Positions 31,216 to 38,375 of a stretch of 38,375 nt of DNA are shown piece by piece (positions within the stretch are counted from its first letter, which is position 1; each line of letters starts with the position of its first letter). The DNA is taken from the NCBI GenBank assembly GCA_003136315.1, contig PLDW01000492.1, positions 1-38,375 of the forward strand, written 5' to 3'. The notes beneath the pieces were generated by a model that was given only the letters and a program-made list of their open reading frames with translations, did no database searches and was not told the origin of the DNA. Both the position numbers and the translations under genes were made by a program. Origin of the DNA: Gemmataceae bacterium. GTDB lineage: Bacteria; Planctomycetota; Planctomycetia; Gemmatales; Gemmataceae.

Positions 31216-32931
31216 ATGGCGAAGGTTTTCAAGAAACAAACGACCATCTGGAAGCTCGCTGGGCGGAAGGTGGCTGCCGGTACGCCTGGGGCCGAGAAGG
31301 TGGTGATCAAATCGGGGAAATGGTACGGCACGGTGAACGGCCGGCACGTCCCCTTGTGCCGGGACAAGCAGACGGCCGAGCGAATGCTCCGAAAACTGGA
31401 AGCCGACGCCGCGCTTGCCGGGGTTGGGCTGGCCGACCCATTTGCGGTTCACAAGAAACGACCACTCGCCGAACACCTCGACGACTTCGAGCAACACTTG
31501 GGGACGAATGGGAGCGTGCCCAAGCACGTCGAGGGAGTGATTGGACACGTCCGTGCGGTGGTCGCGGCTTGCAACTGGACCACGCTCGGCGATCTGGCGG
31601 CTGGGCCGGCGGAAAACTGGCTGAACAGCCAACGCGGGGAGCGGGCGAGTGCCCTTCCGGCCAACCCGCAAGATTTCCAGCCAAAGGATGCGGCCGCTGT
31701 GCTTGGCGTGAGCACACAGGCGGTGTTCGCTGCAATCACCCGTCTCGGGCTCCCCGCTGGGACGGGGCACGGAAAGGCACGTCGCATCGCACGGGAGACA
31801 GTACAATCACTGCTTGAGCACGCTGCCCGCGGACTTGGTCCGACGACCCGCAACTATTACCGGAGGCATTTGAAGCAGTTCGGAGCCTGGCTAGTCCGCG
31901 ATCGCCGGATGGGTACGAACCCATTCGGCTACCTGGAACCTGAACGGACGGATGCCGACCAGCGGCACCGTCGGCGGGCCGCCACTGTCGACGAACTGAC
32001 GCAGTTGATCGATTCCACCCGCCGGTCGCTCCGGACATTCCGCGGACTTTGTGGGGCTGACCGGGCGATGCTGTACATGATGGCGTTCGCCACAGGCTTC
32101 CGGGCGGCCGGGTTGGCGAGCCTCACCCCAGCTCACTTCCGCCTCGATGCCGACCCACCTACGGTCACTCTGGCGGCCCGCGACGACAAGAGTCGGAAGG
32201 GAAAGGTAAACCCACTCCCGCTCGTGGTGGCCGCCGATCTCCGCCTCTATCTCGCCAGTCGGTCGCCCGACTGCCCGATTTGGTCCGGATCATGGGTCGA
32301 CGATGCAGCGGATATGGTGCGTGGCGACCTTGCCGAGGCGGGATTAGAGGGGGTTGGGCGGGATGCCGACGGGTTATTGTTCCTCGATTTCCATGCCATC
32401 GGTCGCCACACCTTTCTGACCCACATCGCCCGGAACGCCCCACTGCACGTCGCCCAGAAACTGGCCGGACATTCGTCCCCGGTGGTGACGGCTCGTTACA
32501 CCCACGCCGCAACCGACGACCTTCGGGCTGCCGTCGAGGGACTGCCGAATGTGATGGGGGACTCCCGGTCAGTTTGCACACAGTTTGCACGGACTCTGTG
32601 CAAATCTGGTCATCGGGAGTCATCGCCTGACGCTGATAAGGGTGTAGGTGGTGTTTCGGATGAATCGTCAGAAGTTGTTGCGGCGAGGGATGTTGTCACC
32701 CCCTGTCCGCCGGAGTCATCGCCTGAACCAAGTACGCCCGGTGGGAATCGAACCCACAACCGGCAGCTTAGAAGGCTGCTGCTCTATCCAGTTGAGCTAC
32801 AGGCGCGTCTGAGTGGATTGTTTCAGCCCCCGCGGGTCGCCGCAAGGGATCTCGTGGAGGGCTTACTCGGAAGGCACTCCACTGAGTTCGGCTCGACCGA
32901 GAACAGCGTAGTCCGGGCCGTCCCGTCGTAA
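31216..32931 (+). CDS. Tyrosine recombinase (integrase)
   Basis: 571 residues from ATG 31216 (a TTG lies nine bases earlier). The catalytic domain shows GFRAAGLASL (Arg296), a Lys in the DDKSRKGKV strand, FHAIGRHTFLTH (motif with Arg397), GHSSPVVTARYTH (His419 and nucleophile Tyr428). In FHAIGRHTF there is one extra residue between His and Arg compared with the usual HxLRHT. Around residues 155-200 an HTH-like segment (PKDAAAVLGVSTQAVFAAIT) sits inside the N-terminal DNA-binding part. From about residue 506 the frame reads through the tRNA-Arg gene and host DNA, so the last ~65 residues are not native to the element. It catalyses integration at the tRNA. Confidence 0.9.
   Translation: MAKVFKKQTTIWKLAGRKVAAGTPGAEKVVIKSGKWYGTVNGRHVPLCRDKQTAERMLRKLEADAALAGVGLADPFAVHKKRPLAEHLDDFEQHLGTNGSVPKHVEGVIGHVRAVVAACNWTTLGDLAAGPAENWLNSQRGERASALPANPQDFQPKDAAAVLGVSTQAVFAAITRLGLPAGTGHGKARRIARETVQSLLEHAARGLGPTTRNYYRRHLKQFGAWLVRDRRMGTNPFGYLEPERTDADQRHRRRAATVDELTQLIDSTRRSLRTFRGLCGADRAMLYMMAFATGFRAAGLASLTPAHFRLDADPPTVTLAARDDKSRKGKVNPLPLVVAADLRLYLASRSPDCPIWSGSWVDDAADMVRGDLAEAGLEGVGRDADGLLFLDFHAIGRHTFLTHIARNAPLHVAQKLAGHSSPVVTARYTHAATDDLRAAVEGLPNVMGDSRSVCTQFARTLCKSGHRESSPDADKGVGGVSDESSEVVAARDVVTPCPPESSPEPSTPGGNRTHNRQLRRLLLYPVELQARLSGLFQPPRVAARDLVEGLLGRHSTEFGSTENSVVRAVPS
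32571..32726. promoter_or_regulatory. Candidate integrase arm sites
   Basis: Repeats just inside the element end: TTTGCAC twice directly (within 32571-32590) and once inverted as GTGCAAA (32598-32604), and GGAGTCATCGCCTGA twice (32616-32630 and 32712-32726). Their place between the integrase catalytic region and the tRNA fits arm-type or excisionase sites. They are also read as integrase codons. Confidence 0.4.
32733..32806 (-). tRNA. tRNA-Arg(TCT)
   Basis: The minus strand folds as a 74-nt tRNA. The acceptor GCGCCTG pairs with CGGGCGT (two wobbles), with a D arm (TAGCTCAACTGGATAGAGC), an anticodon loop CTTCTAA (anticodon TCT), a T arm GTGGG-TTCGATT-CCCAC and discriminator A. CCA is not encoded. 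The 3' end faces the integrase. Confidence 0.96.
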
Positions 32932-33447
32932 CTCGCTACTGTAAACTGCCACCTCGTTCAGCATCGTCCGGCCGCCGTCCCAGGCCAGGAGCTTCGGCAA
33001 CTCCGCCGCCAGGGCGAGTCCATCTTCCTCCCCTTTCACCCGCCCGAGAGTCAAGTGTGCGGTGTAGCCTCGTTCCTCGCGTCGGTAACACCCGAGGTCG
33101 AGCATTTCCTTTTCCAGGAGCGTGTACAACCGGCGGAGGGGTTCCGCCCCATCGGTGATCCCACCCCACACAACCTTCGGTCGGCGGGGGGTCGGGAACG
33201 CCCCCACACCAGACACCCGCAAGGCAAAGGGAGGTTCGCGCTGGGCGACTCTCTCCACCGCACGGCACACCGGGAGAATGTCTCGCTCATCGACCTCCCC
33301 GAGAAAGAGAATCGTTACGTGCATACTTTCGGGTGTGGCCCACTTCACCTCGGCCCCCGTCTTGGCGAGCAACACCTGAAGGGCGACCGCCCTCTTGCGG
33401 ATCTCGGGTCCAATGTCGACCCCAATGAACGTTCGGATGCGGGCCAT
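32863..33447 (-). CDS. thpR: RNA 2',3'-cyclic phosphodiesterase (ThpR/LigT family)
   Basis: 194 residues from ATG 33447 (an open frame extends to 33579 but the family starts at MARIRTFIGVDI). The two HxT/S motifs of the 2H phosphoesterase family are HVTILFLG (near 64-71) and HLTLGR (near 141-146). It hydrolyses 2',3'-cyclic phosphate ends of RNA and, in vitro, ligates tRNA halves. Length and motifs are normal. It is 94 bases downstream of the kinase gene on the same strand and appears to be chromosomal, outside the integrated element. Confidence 0.92.
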   Translation of the reverse strand: MARIRTFIGVDIGPEIRKRAVALQVLLAKTGAEVKWATPESMHVTILFLGEVDERDILPVCRAVERVAQREPPFALRVSGVGAFPTPRRPKVVWGGITDGAEPLRRLYTLLEKEMLDLGCYRREERGYTAHLTLGRVKGEEDGLALAAELPKLLAWDGGRTMLNEVAVYSSELRRDGPDYAVLGRAELSGVPSE

Positions 33448-33541
33448 GAATGGGACTGGGAAAAGGGTGTTCAGGAACGGGCGCGGGGGGACAAGAATCC
33501 AGAAACGGCCATCGGAATCGCGATCGCACGATCTCGGCTCC

Positions 33542-34534
33542 TCATGCCCCCACCGCCTCGGCCCAAAATTGGGCTGCACCGTGGTGGAGCCGGGCTCCGA
33601 TCTGGGTGATGACCTTCATCGCCAGGAAGTTCGCTGCCTTGGCTGCGGTTGCCGGGTGGACGCCGTGGGTCACCCCATACAGGAATGCCCCGGCGAACAT
33701 ATCTCCGGCCCCGGTCAGGTCTTTCGGCTCACACGGGTAGGCTGGAACCTGGACCTCTGCCCCCCCGAACCGGACGAACGCTCCGTTCGGCCCATCCGTG
33801 ACCACACATGCCGGAACCATGTCAGCAAGCCTGGCAAACGCACCAGCAGCTGACCCGGCCTGGGTGACCGCCATCGCCTCACCGGCATTGCAGAACAGCA
33901 GGTCAGCCGCCCCGAGAGCCGCGAAGAAGGCGTCCCCAAAGACCTGGGGAATAAACGCCTCGGAGCAGGTGAGAGCAACCTTCACCCCGTGGCTCTTTGC
34001 TACCCGCACGGCCTCCCGAATCGCGTGCTGGCCTGTGTTCGGGTTGGCGAACACGTACCCCTCAACGAACAACCACTGACTGGCCGCGATCCGGTCGGCA
34101 GAGACGTGTCGGGCTGCCAGGTGGCTGGACACCGCCAGGCTAGTCCGCATCGTCCGCTCGGCGTCCGGGGTGACAATGCTCACGCACGTCCCGGTCGTCT
34201 CCCCGACCAGCGGACGGGTACAGAACTCGATGGCGAGTTGTTCAAACTCGTCGGTGTAGTGGAGCCCATATCGGTCATCCCCGACGCAGCCAATGAACGC
34301 CCCCCGGCCGCCGAGCTGGGAACAGGCGATGATCGAGTTGGCGACCGACCCGCCGCTCACCAACCGGGGCTCGTGGTCGCCGAATCGGTCAAGCAGAGCT
34401 TTCTGCTCATGCGGGTCGACCAGCCGCATCGTCCCTCGCTCGAAGCCCAAGCGGGCGAACTCCTCGTCGGTGAGTTCGAGTAGAATGTCGACCAGGGAAT
34501 TCCCCAGCCCGCATACGTCGAACTCGGCTGCCAT
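33542..34534 (-). CDS. PfkB-family kinase (adenosine kinase-like)
   Basis: 330 residues from ATG 34534, with GAGGGA upstream. The ribokinase/PfkB fold shows an N-terminal CGLGNSLVDILLEL, GGSVANSIIACSQLGG (substrate-site glycines) and FIGCVGDDRYG. The C-terminal signature is DLTGAGDMFAGAFLYG, with the catalytic Asp in GAGD. VVTDGPNGAFVRFGG precedes it. The overall layout is closest to bacterial adenosine kinase-like proteins, but ribose or other sugars are possible. It uses ATP to phosphorylate a nucleoside or sugar in the cytoplasm. It is likely cotranscribed with thpR. Nothing odd is seen. Confidence 0.9.
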   Translation of the reverse strand: MAAEFDVCGLGNSLVDILLELTDEEFARLGFERGTMRLVDPHEQKALLDRFGDHEPRLVSGGSVANSIIACSQLGGRGAFIGCVGDDRYGLHYTDEFEQLAIEFCTRPLVGETTGTCVSIVTPDAERTMRTSLAVSSHLAARHVSADRIAASQWLFVEGYVFANPNTGQHAIREAVRVAKSHGVKVALTCSEAFIPQVFGDAFFAALGAADLLFCNAGEAMAVTQAGSAAGAFARLADMVPACVVTDGPNGAFVRFGGAEVQVPAYPCEPKDLTGAGDMFAGAFLYGVTHGVHPATAAKAANFLAMKVITQIGARLHHGAAQFWAEAVGA

Positions 34535-34660
34535 GAACGATCCCTCACTGGCATACCAGGGCGTTGCTGGGCACAACCCAAGACCTTGCCCCAAAAACCC
34601 AGGGTGTTGCTCTCACCCTTGTCAGGGTGAAAACCCACAAATGGGGAGGCCACACACTTA

Positions 34661-34788
34661 CCCAGGGCGTTGCCCTGGGCTGAGAAATCTCAGCCTTTCA
34701 GGCTGAAAACCCATCGATGTAGAGGCCGTGGTCTGATCTTCTTCACTCTGAAGGAGTGAGAGTTCTCAGCCCAGGGCAACGCCCTGGG
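34661..34788. repeat. 26-bp inverted repeats with nested hairpins
   Basis: CCCAGGGCGTTGCCCTGGGC with following TGAGAA (34661-34686) is inverted at 34763-34788; each arm is itself a CCCAGGGC/GCCCTGGG hairpin. An internal TCAGCC...GGCTGA hairpin follows the left arm. Degenerate relatives lie at 34557-34640. They are non-coding; the right arm overlaps the end of the MaoC-like gene. Confidence 0.75.
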
Positions 34789-35287
34789 TGTGTGGTGTCA
34801 CTTCCGCCGCGGCCTCGCCAGTAGCCGGTTTCGGAAGCGGGCGACACTCGATCAGGGTGACGACCTCACCCTCCTGAACGATCTTCTCCTCCTGGTTCAA
34901 GATCCCCCGATACCACACCACCTCACCCCGTCGACCACGGCCTCGAATGGTCTTCTCGACCACCCGGCTACGGCAGCGGAGCGTATCCCCTGCGAACACG
35001 GGAAGCTGGAAATTCCAGTACCGCACCCGGAGCAGAGCGAGGGTCCGAACTGGCGGGGTCATCACGCCGAGCCCACTGGCGATGGAGAACACCCCGAACC
35101 CGTGCGCGATCGGCCGACGGAACGGGGTTCCCTTGGCAAACTCGTGGTCGATGTGGATCGGGTTGAAGTCGCCGCTGAACCCGGCAAAGTTGACAATATC
35201 CGCCTCGGTGATGGTCCGCCCGCCAGACGTCCACTCGTTCCCGACTTCCAGATCGTCGAAGTACAGGTGGAACGACGAAAAGCTCAT
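34766..35287 (-). CDS. MaoC-like (R)-specific enoyl-CoA hydratase
   Basis: 173 residues from ATG 35287. The hotdog-fold hydratase motif is clear: ITEADIVNFAGFSGDFNPIH (Asp and His catalytic pair), then IDHEFAKGTPFRRPIAHGFG. It hydrates trans-2-enoyl-CoA, usually for fatty-acid or polyhydroxyalkanoate metabolism. The end, after residue ~155, reads into the inverted repeat at 34763, so the last ~10 residues may be acquired. Otherwise the length is normal. The kinase gene follows 231 bases downstream on the same strand, separated by the repeat cluster. Confidence 0.88.
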   Translation of the reverse strand: MSFSSFHLYFDDLEVGNEWTSGGRTITEADIVNFAGFSGDFNPIHIDHEFAKGTPFRRPIAHGFGVFSIASGLGVMTPPVRTLALLRVRYWNFQLPVFAGDTLRCRSRVVEKTIRGRGRRGEVVWYRGILNQEEKIVQEGEVVTLIECRPLPKPATGEAAAEVTPHTQGVALG

Positions 35288-35550
35288 GTCAGCCTCGATA
35301 ACGGCGTTGGGGCGGTAGACCCCGGTCAGAAGATTCTATAGGGGAGGCAGAGGGACGAAGCAAGGCGCAACGGCGATGATCGAGGACTTGACGTCTCCGC
35401 TCTCTCGGTCGGAGCGTCGGCAACTGTGTTGCTGTGCTTCAGCAGGGCCGCAACGCGATTCTCATCGTCACGGATTTTGCGAACCGTGACGATGACATCG
35501 ACGTGCGTTGGCGTCCCGTACAGGAAGCTACTGAGGACTTCCGGAGAAAA

Positions 35551-35641
35551 CCTAACCCCCCAACCCCCTTCCCTAAGAAGGAAGGGGGAGCAGTGTCGGA
35601 ACCTAACCCCCCAACCCCCTTCCCTAAGAAGGAAGGGGGAG
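35551..35641. repeat. Tandem 51-bp repeat with CCCCCTTCC/GGAAGGGGG hairpin
   Basis: Two 40-bp identical cores, 35551-35590 and 35602-35641, with period 51. Each contains CCCCCTTCC-CTAAGAA-GGAAGGGGG. A diverged third copy is at 36363-36401. The family is a dispersed non-coding repeat. Other bases of the 567-base gap (35288-35854), apart from the inverted repeat below, hold nothing I can name. Confidence 0.8.
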
Positions 35642-35738
35642 ACAGAGGGCGGTTTGACTCCCCTCTGCCTCTCAGCCCAGGGGTTTTGTCCGGTGGTCCT
35701 CAGGCTGTCGCATCTCCAGAAAGACGATTAGACATACA

Positions 35739-35806
35739 TATGGGAGTACGATGCTCCTGCCGAGCTGGACCAGCCACACGCTCGGCAGGAGCATCGTACT
35801 CCCATA
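35739..35806. repeat. Perfect 26-bp inverted repeat
   Basis: TATGGGAGTACGATGCTCCT with following GCCGAG (35739-35764) is perfectly inverted at 35781-35806 around a 16-base loop. It resembles a miniature inverted-repeat element or a strong stem-loop, non-coding, lying between the MaoC-like and thioesterase genes. Confidence 0.8.
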
Positions 35807-35854
35807 AGATCAATGATTGCTCCTGGCACGAAACAGCCTCGGCGGGTTCCTGTA

Positions 35855-36325
35855 TCAGGGAGGAGTAGCAGGCGGGCCGGTTCTGTCTCCGCTCTCCGGG
35901 AGTAATTGGACAGGTCGGCGGTCGGAAGTCGCCAGGTCGACTCCGACGAACACCCCCTCGGCCTCGGTGACGTGGATTTTCTCAGCTCCGCGTTCGGCAA
36001 TCACATTAATGTGGATGGTGATCGATGTGCGGCCGAGCCGGACGATGGACGTCTCGAACCTCACCACATCGCCGACAAGAACCGGTTTCTTGAACTCCAC
36101 CCGGTTGAGAGCGACGGTGACGAACGACGCCCGTGGATTCCCTCCCAGGAGTTGGATCTCGCGGCGGGCCGCGATCGCTCCAGCCATGTCAATGTGACTG
36201 AGGATTACCCCGCCGAAGATGGTCCCGTAGAAATGGTTCTGCCCGTATCCGGGGATTGTTGTCGGTAACGGGTTCGCATCCTTTGGCATCATCACCACTT
36301 GCAGAGCGATCCAGGGGTCGGACAC
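35855..36325 (-). CDS. Hotdog-fold acyl-CoA thioesterase (YciA/BACH-like)
   Basis: 156 residues from GTG 36325, with GGAGG six bases upstream; the frame stays open to 36868, but that part is antisense-frame read-through of the histone-like gene. The fold signature is GTIFGGVILSHIDMAGAIAA, followed by FVTVALNRVEFKKPVLVGDV, and then IVRLGRTSITIHINVIAE, matching acyl-CoA thioesterases. It hydrolyses acyl-CoA to free acid and CoA. The N-terminal MMPKDANPLPTTIPGYGQ is longer than in YciA. Convergent or operonic partners are not clear. Confidence 0.88.
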   Translation of the reverse strand: MSDPWIALQVVMMPKDANPLPTTIPGYGQNHFYGTIFGGVILSHIDMAGAIAARREIQLLGGNPRASFVTVALNRVEFKKPVLVGDVVRFETSIVRLGRTSITIHINVIAERGAEKIHVTEAEGVFVGVDLATSDRRPVQLLPESGDRTGPPATPP

Positions 36326-36362
36326 GGCAAGCCTCCACTGGTGTGAGTGACGGTCTCGGAAG

Positions 36363-36468
36363 CTAACCCCGCAACCCCCTTCTCTGGGAAGGAAGGGGGA
36401 GCAGAGGCCAGAACCTACCTCCCGGCACCAACGACGAGCGGGTGGGCTCCGCCCACCCGCTCGTCGTT
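36363..36468. repeat. Repeat copy and 18-bp perfect hairpin
   Basis: A third, diverged copy of the CCCCCTTC/GAAGGGGG repeat lies at 36363-36401. It is followed by a perfect stem AACGACGAGCGGGTGGGC (36430-36447), loop TCC, and its complement (36451-36468). The stem lies just past the stop of the histone-like gene and could act as its transcription end, though without a T-run. Confidence 0.7.
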
Positions 36469-36494
36469 CCCCAAATCTTCGTCGAGTTGGGGGA

Positions 36495-36875
36495 TCAGGG
36501 GGTTGGGGATGCCGGAGGTGTTTCGGGGGCAGGGGCGGGGGCAGGGGCAGGCGCTGGCGCTGTAACCGGAGCCGGGGCTGCAGCGACCGGGGCCTTGGCC
36601 TTCTTGGCAGCAGGCTTCTTCTTCGGGGCCGTCGTCTTGCTCGCCGATGTGGTCGGCTTCGGCTTGGCCGCTGGGGCCTTGGCTTTTTTGGCAGCAGGCT
36701 TCTTCGCTGCGGGTGCGGGTGCAGGTGCGGGTTTCGCTGCGGGTTTCTTGGCGGCAGGCTTCTTCGCCGCTGCGGGTTTTTTGGCGGCGGGGGCCTTTTT
36801 CGCTGCTGCCGCGGGCTTGGCGGCCGCCTTGGCAGCAGGTTTCTTGGCAGCCGCACTCTTCTTCGCAATCGCCAT
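36495..36875 (-). CDS. Histone H1-like Lys/Ala/Pro-rich DNA-binding protein
   Basis: 126 residues from ATG 36875 (an in-frame ATG lies nine bases upstream). The composition is almost entirely Lys, Ala and Pro: repeated AAKKPAAKK units to about residue 95, then an uncharged APAPAPAP tail. This is the eukaryotic H1-like C-terminal type known in planctomycetes, chlamydiae and others (Hc1/Hc2-like). It would bind DNA without sequence specificity and help compact the nucleoid. There is no folded domain or motif beyond this. Repeat-driven length change is likely between strains. Confidence 0.82.
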   Translation of the reverse strand: MAIAKKSAAAKKPAAKAAAKPAAAAKKAPAAKKPAAAKKPAAKKPAAKPAPAPAPAAKKPAAKKAKAPAAKPKPTTSASKTTAPKKKPAAKKAKAPVAAAPAPVTAPAPAPAPAPAPETPPASPTP

Positions 36876-37243
36876 GATGCTCATCCCGTGTAAAGTTTCG
36901 CGACCGGACCGACCGGCCACACCGAATTAACCGATGCCGCACTCATCGTCCCGTACCACTTTCCCTGCCGAGCGAATCAACCAAAGTTGTGTGGCCTTCC
37001 CGAATCACCCGGCTGGCCAACCTCGACAATCGCTGAACATGAGCGAAAGCATCGCATCAAGCGAAAACATCGTATCAGCAAAACCATTGGGAGGCACAAA
37101 CCTGCCAGATCCTCCACAACCGATAAATCCCGACCCAGGATGGGCCGATAACAGAACGGACTGCCTGGCGGAGTTGGCGGTCCGGTGTGTCCGGGGCCGT
37201 GGGCAGGCTGTTTGCGGACGGGGCACGCATTGCGGGGGTCATC
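36876..37243. other. Divergent intergenic region
   Basis: 368 bases between the histone-like gene and the lipoprotein gene. It holds an imperfect 18-bp tandem repeat (37043-37060 and 37061-37078, three mismatches). No promoter can be assigned. Confidence 0.45.
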
Positions 37244-38203
37244 ATGGGGTGGAAACGGGTTGCTTGGACGGGCTGCCTGGTCCCGGTCCTCGGGGGGTGC
37301 CACGGCACAGACCACGTGGCCAACGACCTCGTGGCCAACAAGCTGCTCGGCCACACCGAAGACGCCATCCAACAACGCATTCGCAAGGATGCACGGGAGG
37401 CGTGGAGAGAGGTCCGGGCTCAACACCCGCGACGAGCCTTCACCGCCGAGTTCCACGACGGGTTCCTCGACGGTTACATCGACTACCTCGATCGCGGAGG
37501 GGACGCCCAGCCGCCGGCAGTGCCACCGCCCAAGTACACGCATCACCAGAAGTACTTCACCCCGGAAGGGCACGCCTTGATCCGGGATTACTTCCTCGGC
37601 TTCAAGTACGGGGTCGATGTGGCGATTGCGACCGGACAGCGTCAGTACCTGACCGTCCCGATTCTCCTCCCCGAGGCGGGTGGCCCGACCGTGAATCCGA
37701 CCGTGACAGCACCCGATCCCCCGCCAACATCCGTGCTTGAGCTTCCCGCCCCGCCCGCGCCTACGACAACGGCCCCGAGCAGCGCTCCGCCCATGAAGCT
37801 CCCGACGCCCCGGCCCATGCCGGCTGAGCGATCGCCGGGTCTGGGAACCAAGAACACTGCGCCGACTCCGAAGCCAGTTGCGATCCCACCCGTGCCGGAC
37901 CTCTCGAAATTCTCCTCCTCTGCACCAGAGGTGGAGCCCGTCGCGCCGGCCCCCGGCTCGTTGGGATTGCCCGAGATCCCTGCGATTCCGCCGATTTCGG
38001 AGCTGCCAGCGAGTGAAGGTTCGGCTCCGCCGAAGCCCAGCTTCACGATCAAATTGCCCGATCCCCCACCCGAGGTGCCGGTGCTCCCGCCGGGTGTCGC
38101 TCCCCCGCCGATCCTGGATGAGTTCCCGGTCCAGCCCCCGAACCTCTCACTCCCGCCACCACTCCCGGTCATCCACCCGGATTCGGTGCCGGCCAAGAAG
38201 TGA
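37244..38203 (+). CDS. Proline-rich lipoprotein
   Basis: 319 residues from ATG 37244. The signal is MGWKRVAWTGCLVPVLGGCH: a basic start, a short hydrophobic run and lipobox LGGC, so the mature protein begins with a lipidated Cys and is probably anchored in a membrane. Residues ~25-125 form a helical, charged domain (EDAIQQRIRKDAREAWREVR, FHDGFLDGYIDYLDRGG, FLGFKYGVDVAIATG) that contains the only likely fold. The remaining ~190 residues are Pro/Ala/Ser-rich low complexity, probably a disordered spacer. Such proteins are common in planctomycetes; function is unknown. Confidence 0.78.
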   Translation: MGWKRVAWTGCLVPVLGGCHGTDHVANDLVANKLLGHTEDAIQQRIRKDAREAWREVRAQHPRRAFTAEFHDGFLDGYIDYLDRGGDAQPPAVPPPKYTHHQKYFTPEGHALIRDYFLGFKYGVDVAIATGQRQYLTVPILLPEAGGPTVNPTVTAPDPPPTSVLELPAPPAPTTTAPSSAPPMKLPTPRPMPAERSPGLGTKNTAPTPKPVAIPPVPDLSKFSSSAPEVEPVAPAPGSLGLPEIPAIPPISELPASEGSAPPKPSFTIKLPDPPPEVPVLPPGVAPPPILDEFPVQPPNLSLPPPLPVIHPDSVPAKK

Positions 38204-38375
38204 GAAGCCCGACGGCCTGACGGCGCGAAGACCTGGCCACCTGAAGACGCGAAGACGAGGGGATTCGATGACCCGAACACACCTGTCGCCGTATCCGGCC
38301 CGTGGCACGAACCCGTCTGGGATCTCGCGTCGACAGGAAGACGATTGGACGCACGCACGGGAGGGCGAGGCTCCT

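Noticed and set aside
35551..35641. CRISPR array
   Set aside because: Only two tandem repeats with an 11-base gap and an internal hairpin; no cas genes in the window.
36326..36868. N-terminal extension of the thioesterase
   Set aside because: Arg/Pro-rich read-through opposite the histone-like frame; the GTG at 36325 has GGAGG at ideal distance.

Overview
The window is high-GC bacterial DNA. Its gene families suggest a planctomycete, probably near Gemmata: a lysine/alanine histone H1-like protein, a proline-rich lipoprotein, large NACHT-type ATPases with C-terminal formylglycine-enzyme-like domains, and abundant GC-rich hairpin repeats. This is inference from gene content; there is no rRNA marker.

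The left half (about 2.5-18.1 kb, minus strand) is a diversity-generating retroelement (DGR) locus. It holds a reverse transcriptase with YMDD and the DGR-type SQ motif, an HRDC accessory protein, and one 125-bp template repeat (TR, 3265-3389). The TR matches three 125-bp variable repeats (VR1-VR3) without gaps. The VRs form the last ~42 codons of three separate NACHT/STAND-like ATPases (5078-7636, 13148-15592, 15751-18114). I count 50 TR/VR differences, of which 46 lie at template adenines; 28 of the 29 TR adenines have changed in at least one VR. Each VR is followed by the same 132-bp hairpin-rich repeat. Between the ATPases, on the same strand, lie a sigma-factor-like gene, an anti-sigma-like gene, a protein with a Lon-like Ser/Lys pattern, an E1/ThiF-like adenylating enzyme and two small proteins. 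Together these look like a regulated, diversifying recognition or conflict system: an adenine-mutagenized receptor surface on a P-loop signalling ATPase, with protease and ubiquitin-like-activation partners. The DGR itself is directly visible; the defence role is inferred.

The centre (18.5-27.2 kb, plus strand) carries a complete type I restriction-modification operon (hsdR-hsdM-hsdS), a small winged-helix-like protein, a dGTP triphosphohydrolase, and a pair of paralogous proteins with a DNA-binding-like tail, closed by an intrinsic terminator. The next block (27.7-32.9 kb) is a mobile-element replication and integration module: AlpA-like HTH, an SSB/DUF669-like protein, an archaeo-eukaryotic primase, a DnaB/RepA-like helicase, a winged-helix protein, an XRE regulator and a tyrosine recombinase. 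It ends at tRNA-Arg(TCT). The integrase reading frame runs on through the tRNA gene, which marks the tRNA as the likely attachment site. The element therefore extends leftward and may include the restriction system and possibly the DGR locus; I could not see the second attachment site.

Right of the tRNA (32.8-38.4 kb) the genes look like ordinary chromosome: a 2'-5' RNA ligase-type phosphodiesterase, a PfkB sugar/nucleoside kinase, a MaoC-like hydratase, a hotdog thioesterase, the histone-like protein and a lipoprotein, separated by several families of inverted repeats. The far left (72-2276) holds three plus-strand proteins of unknown function.
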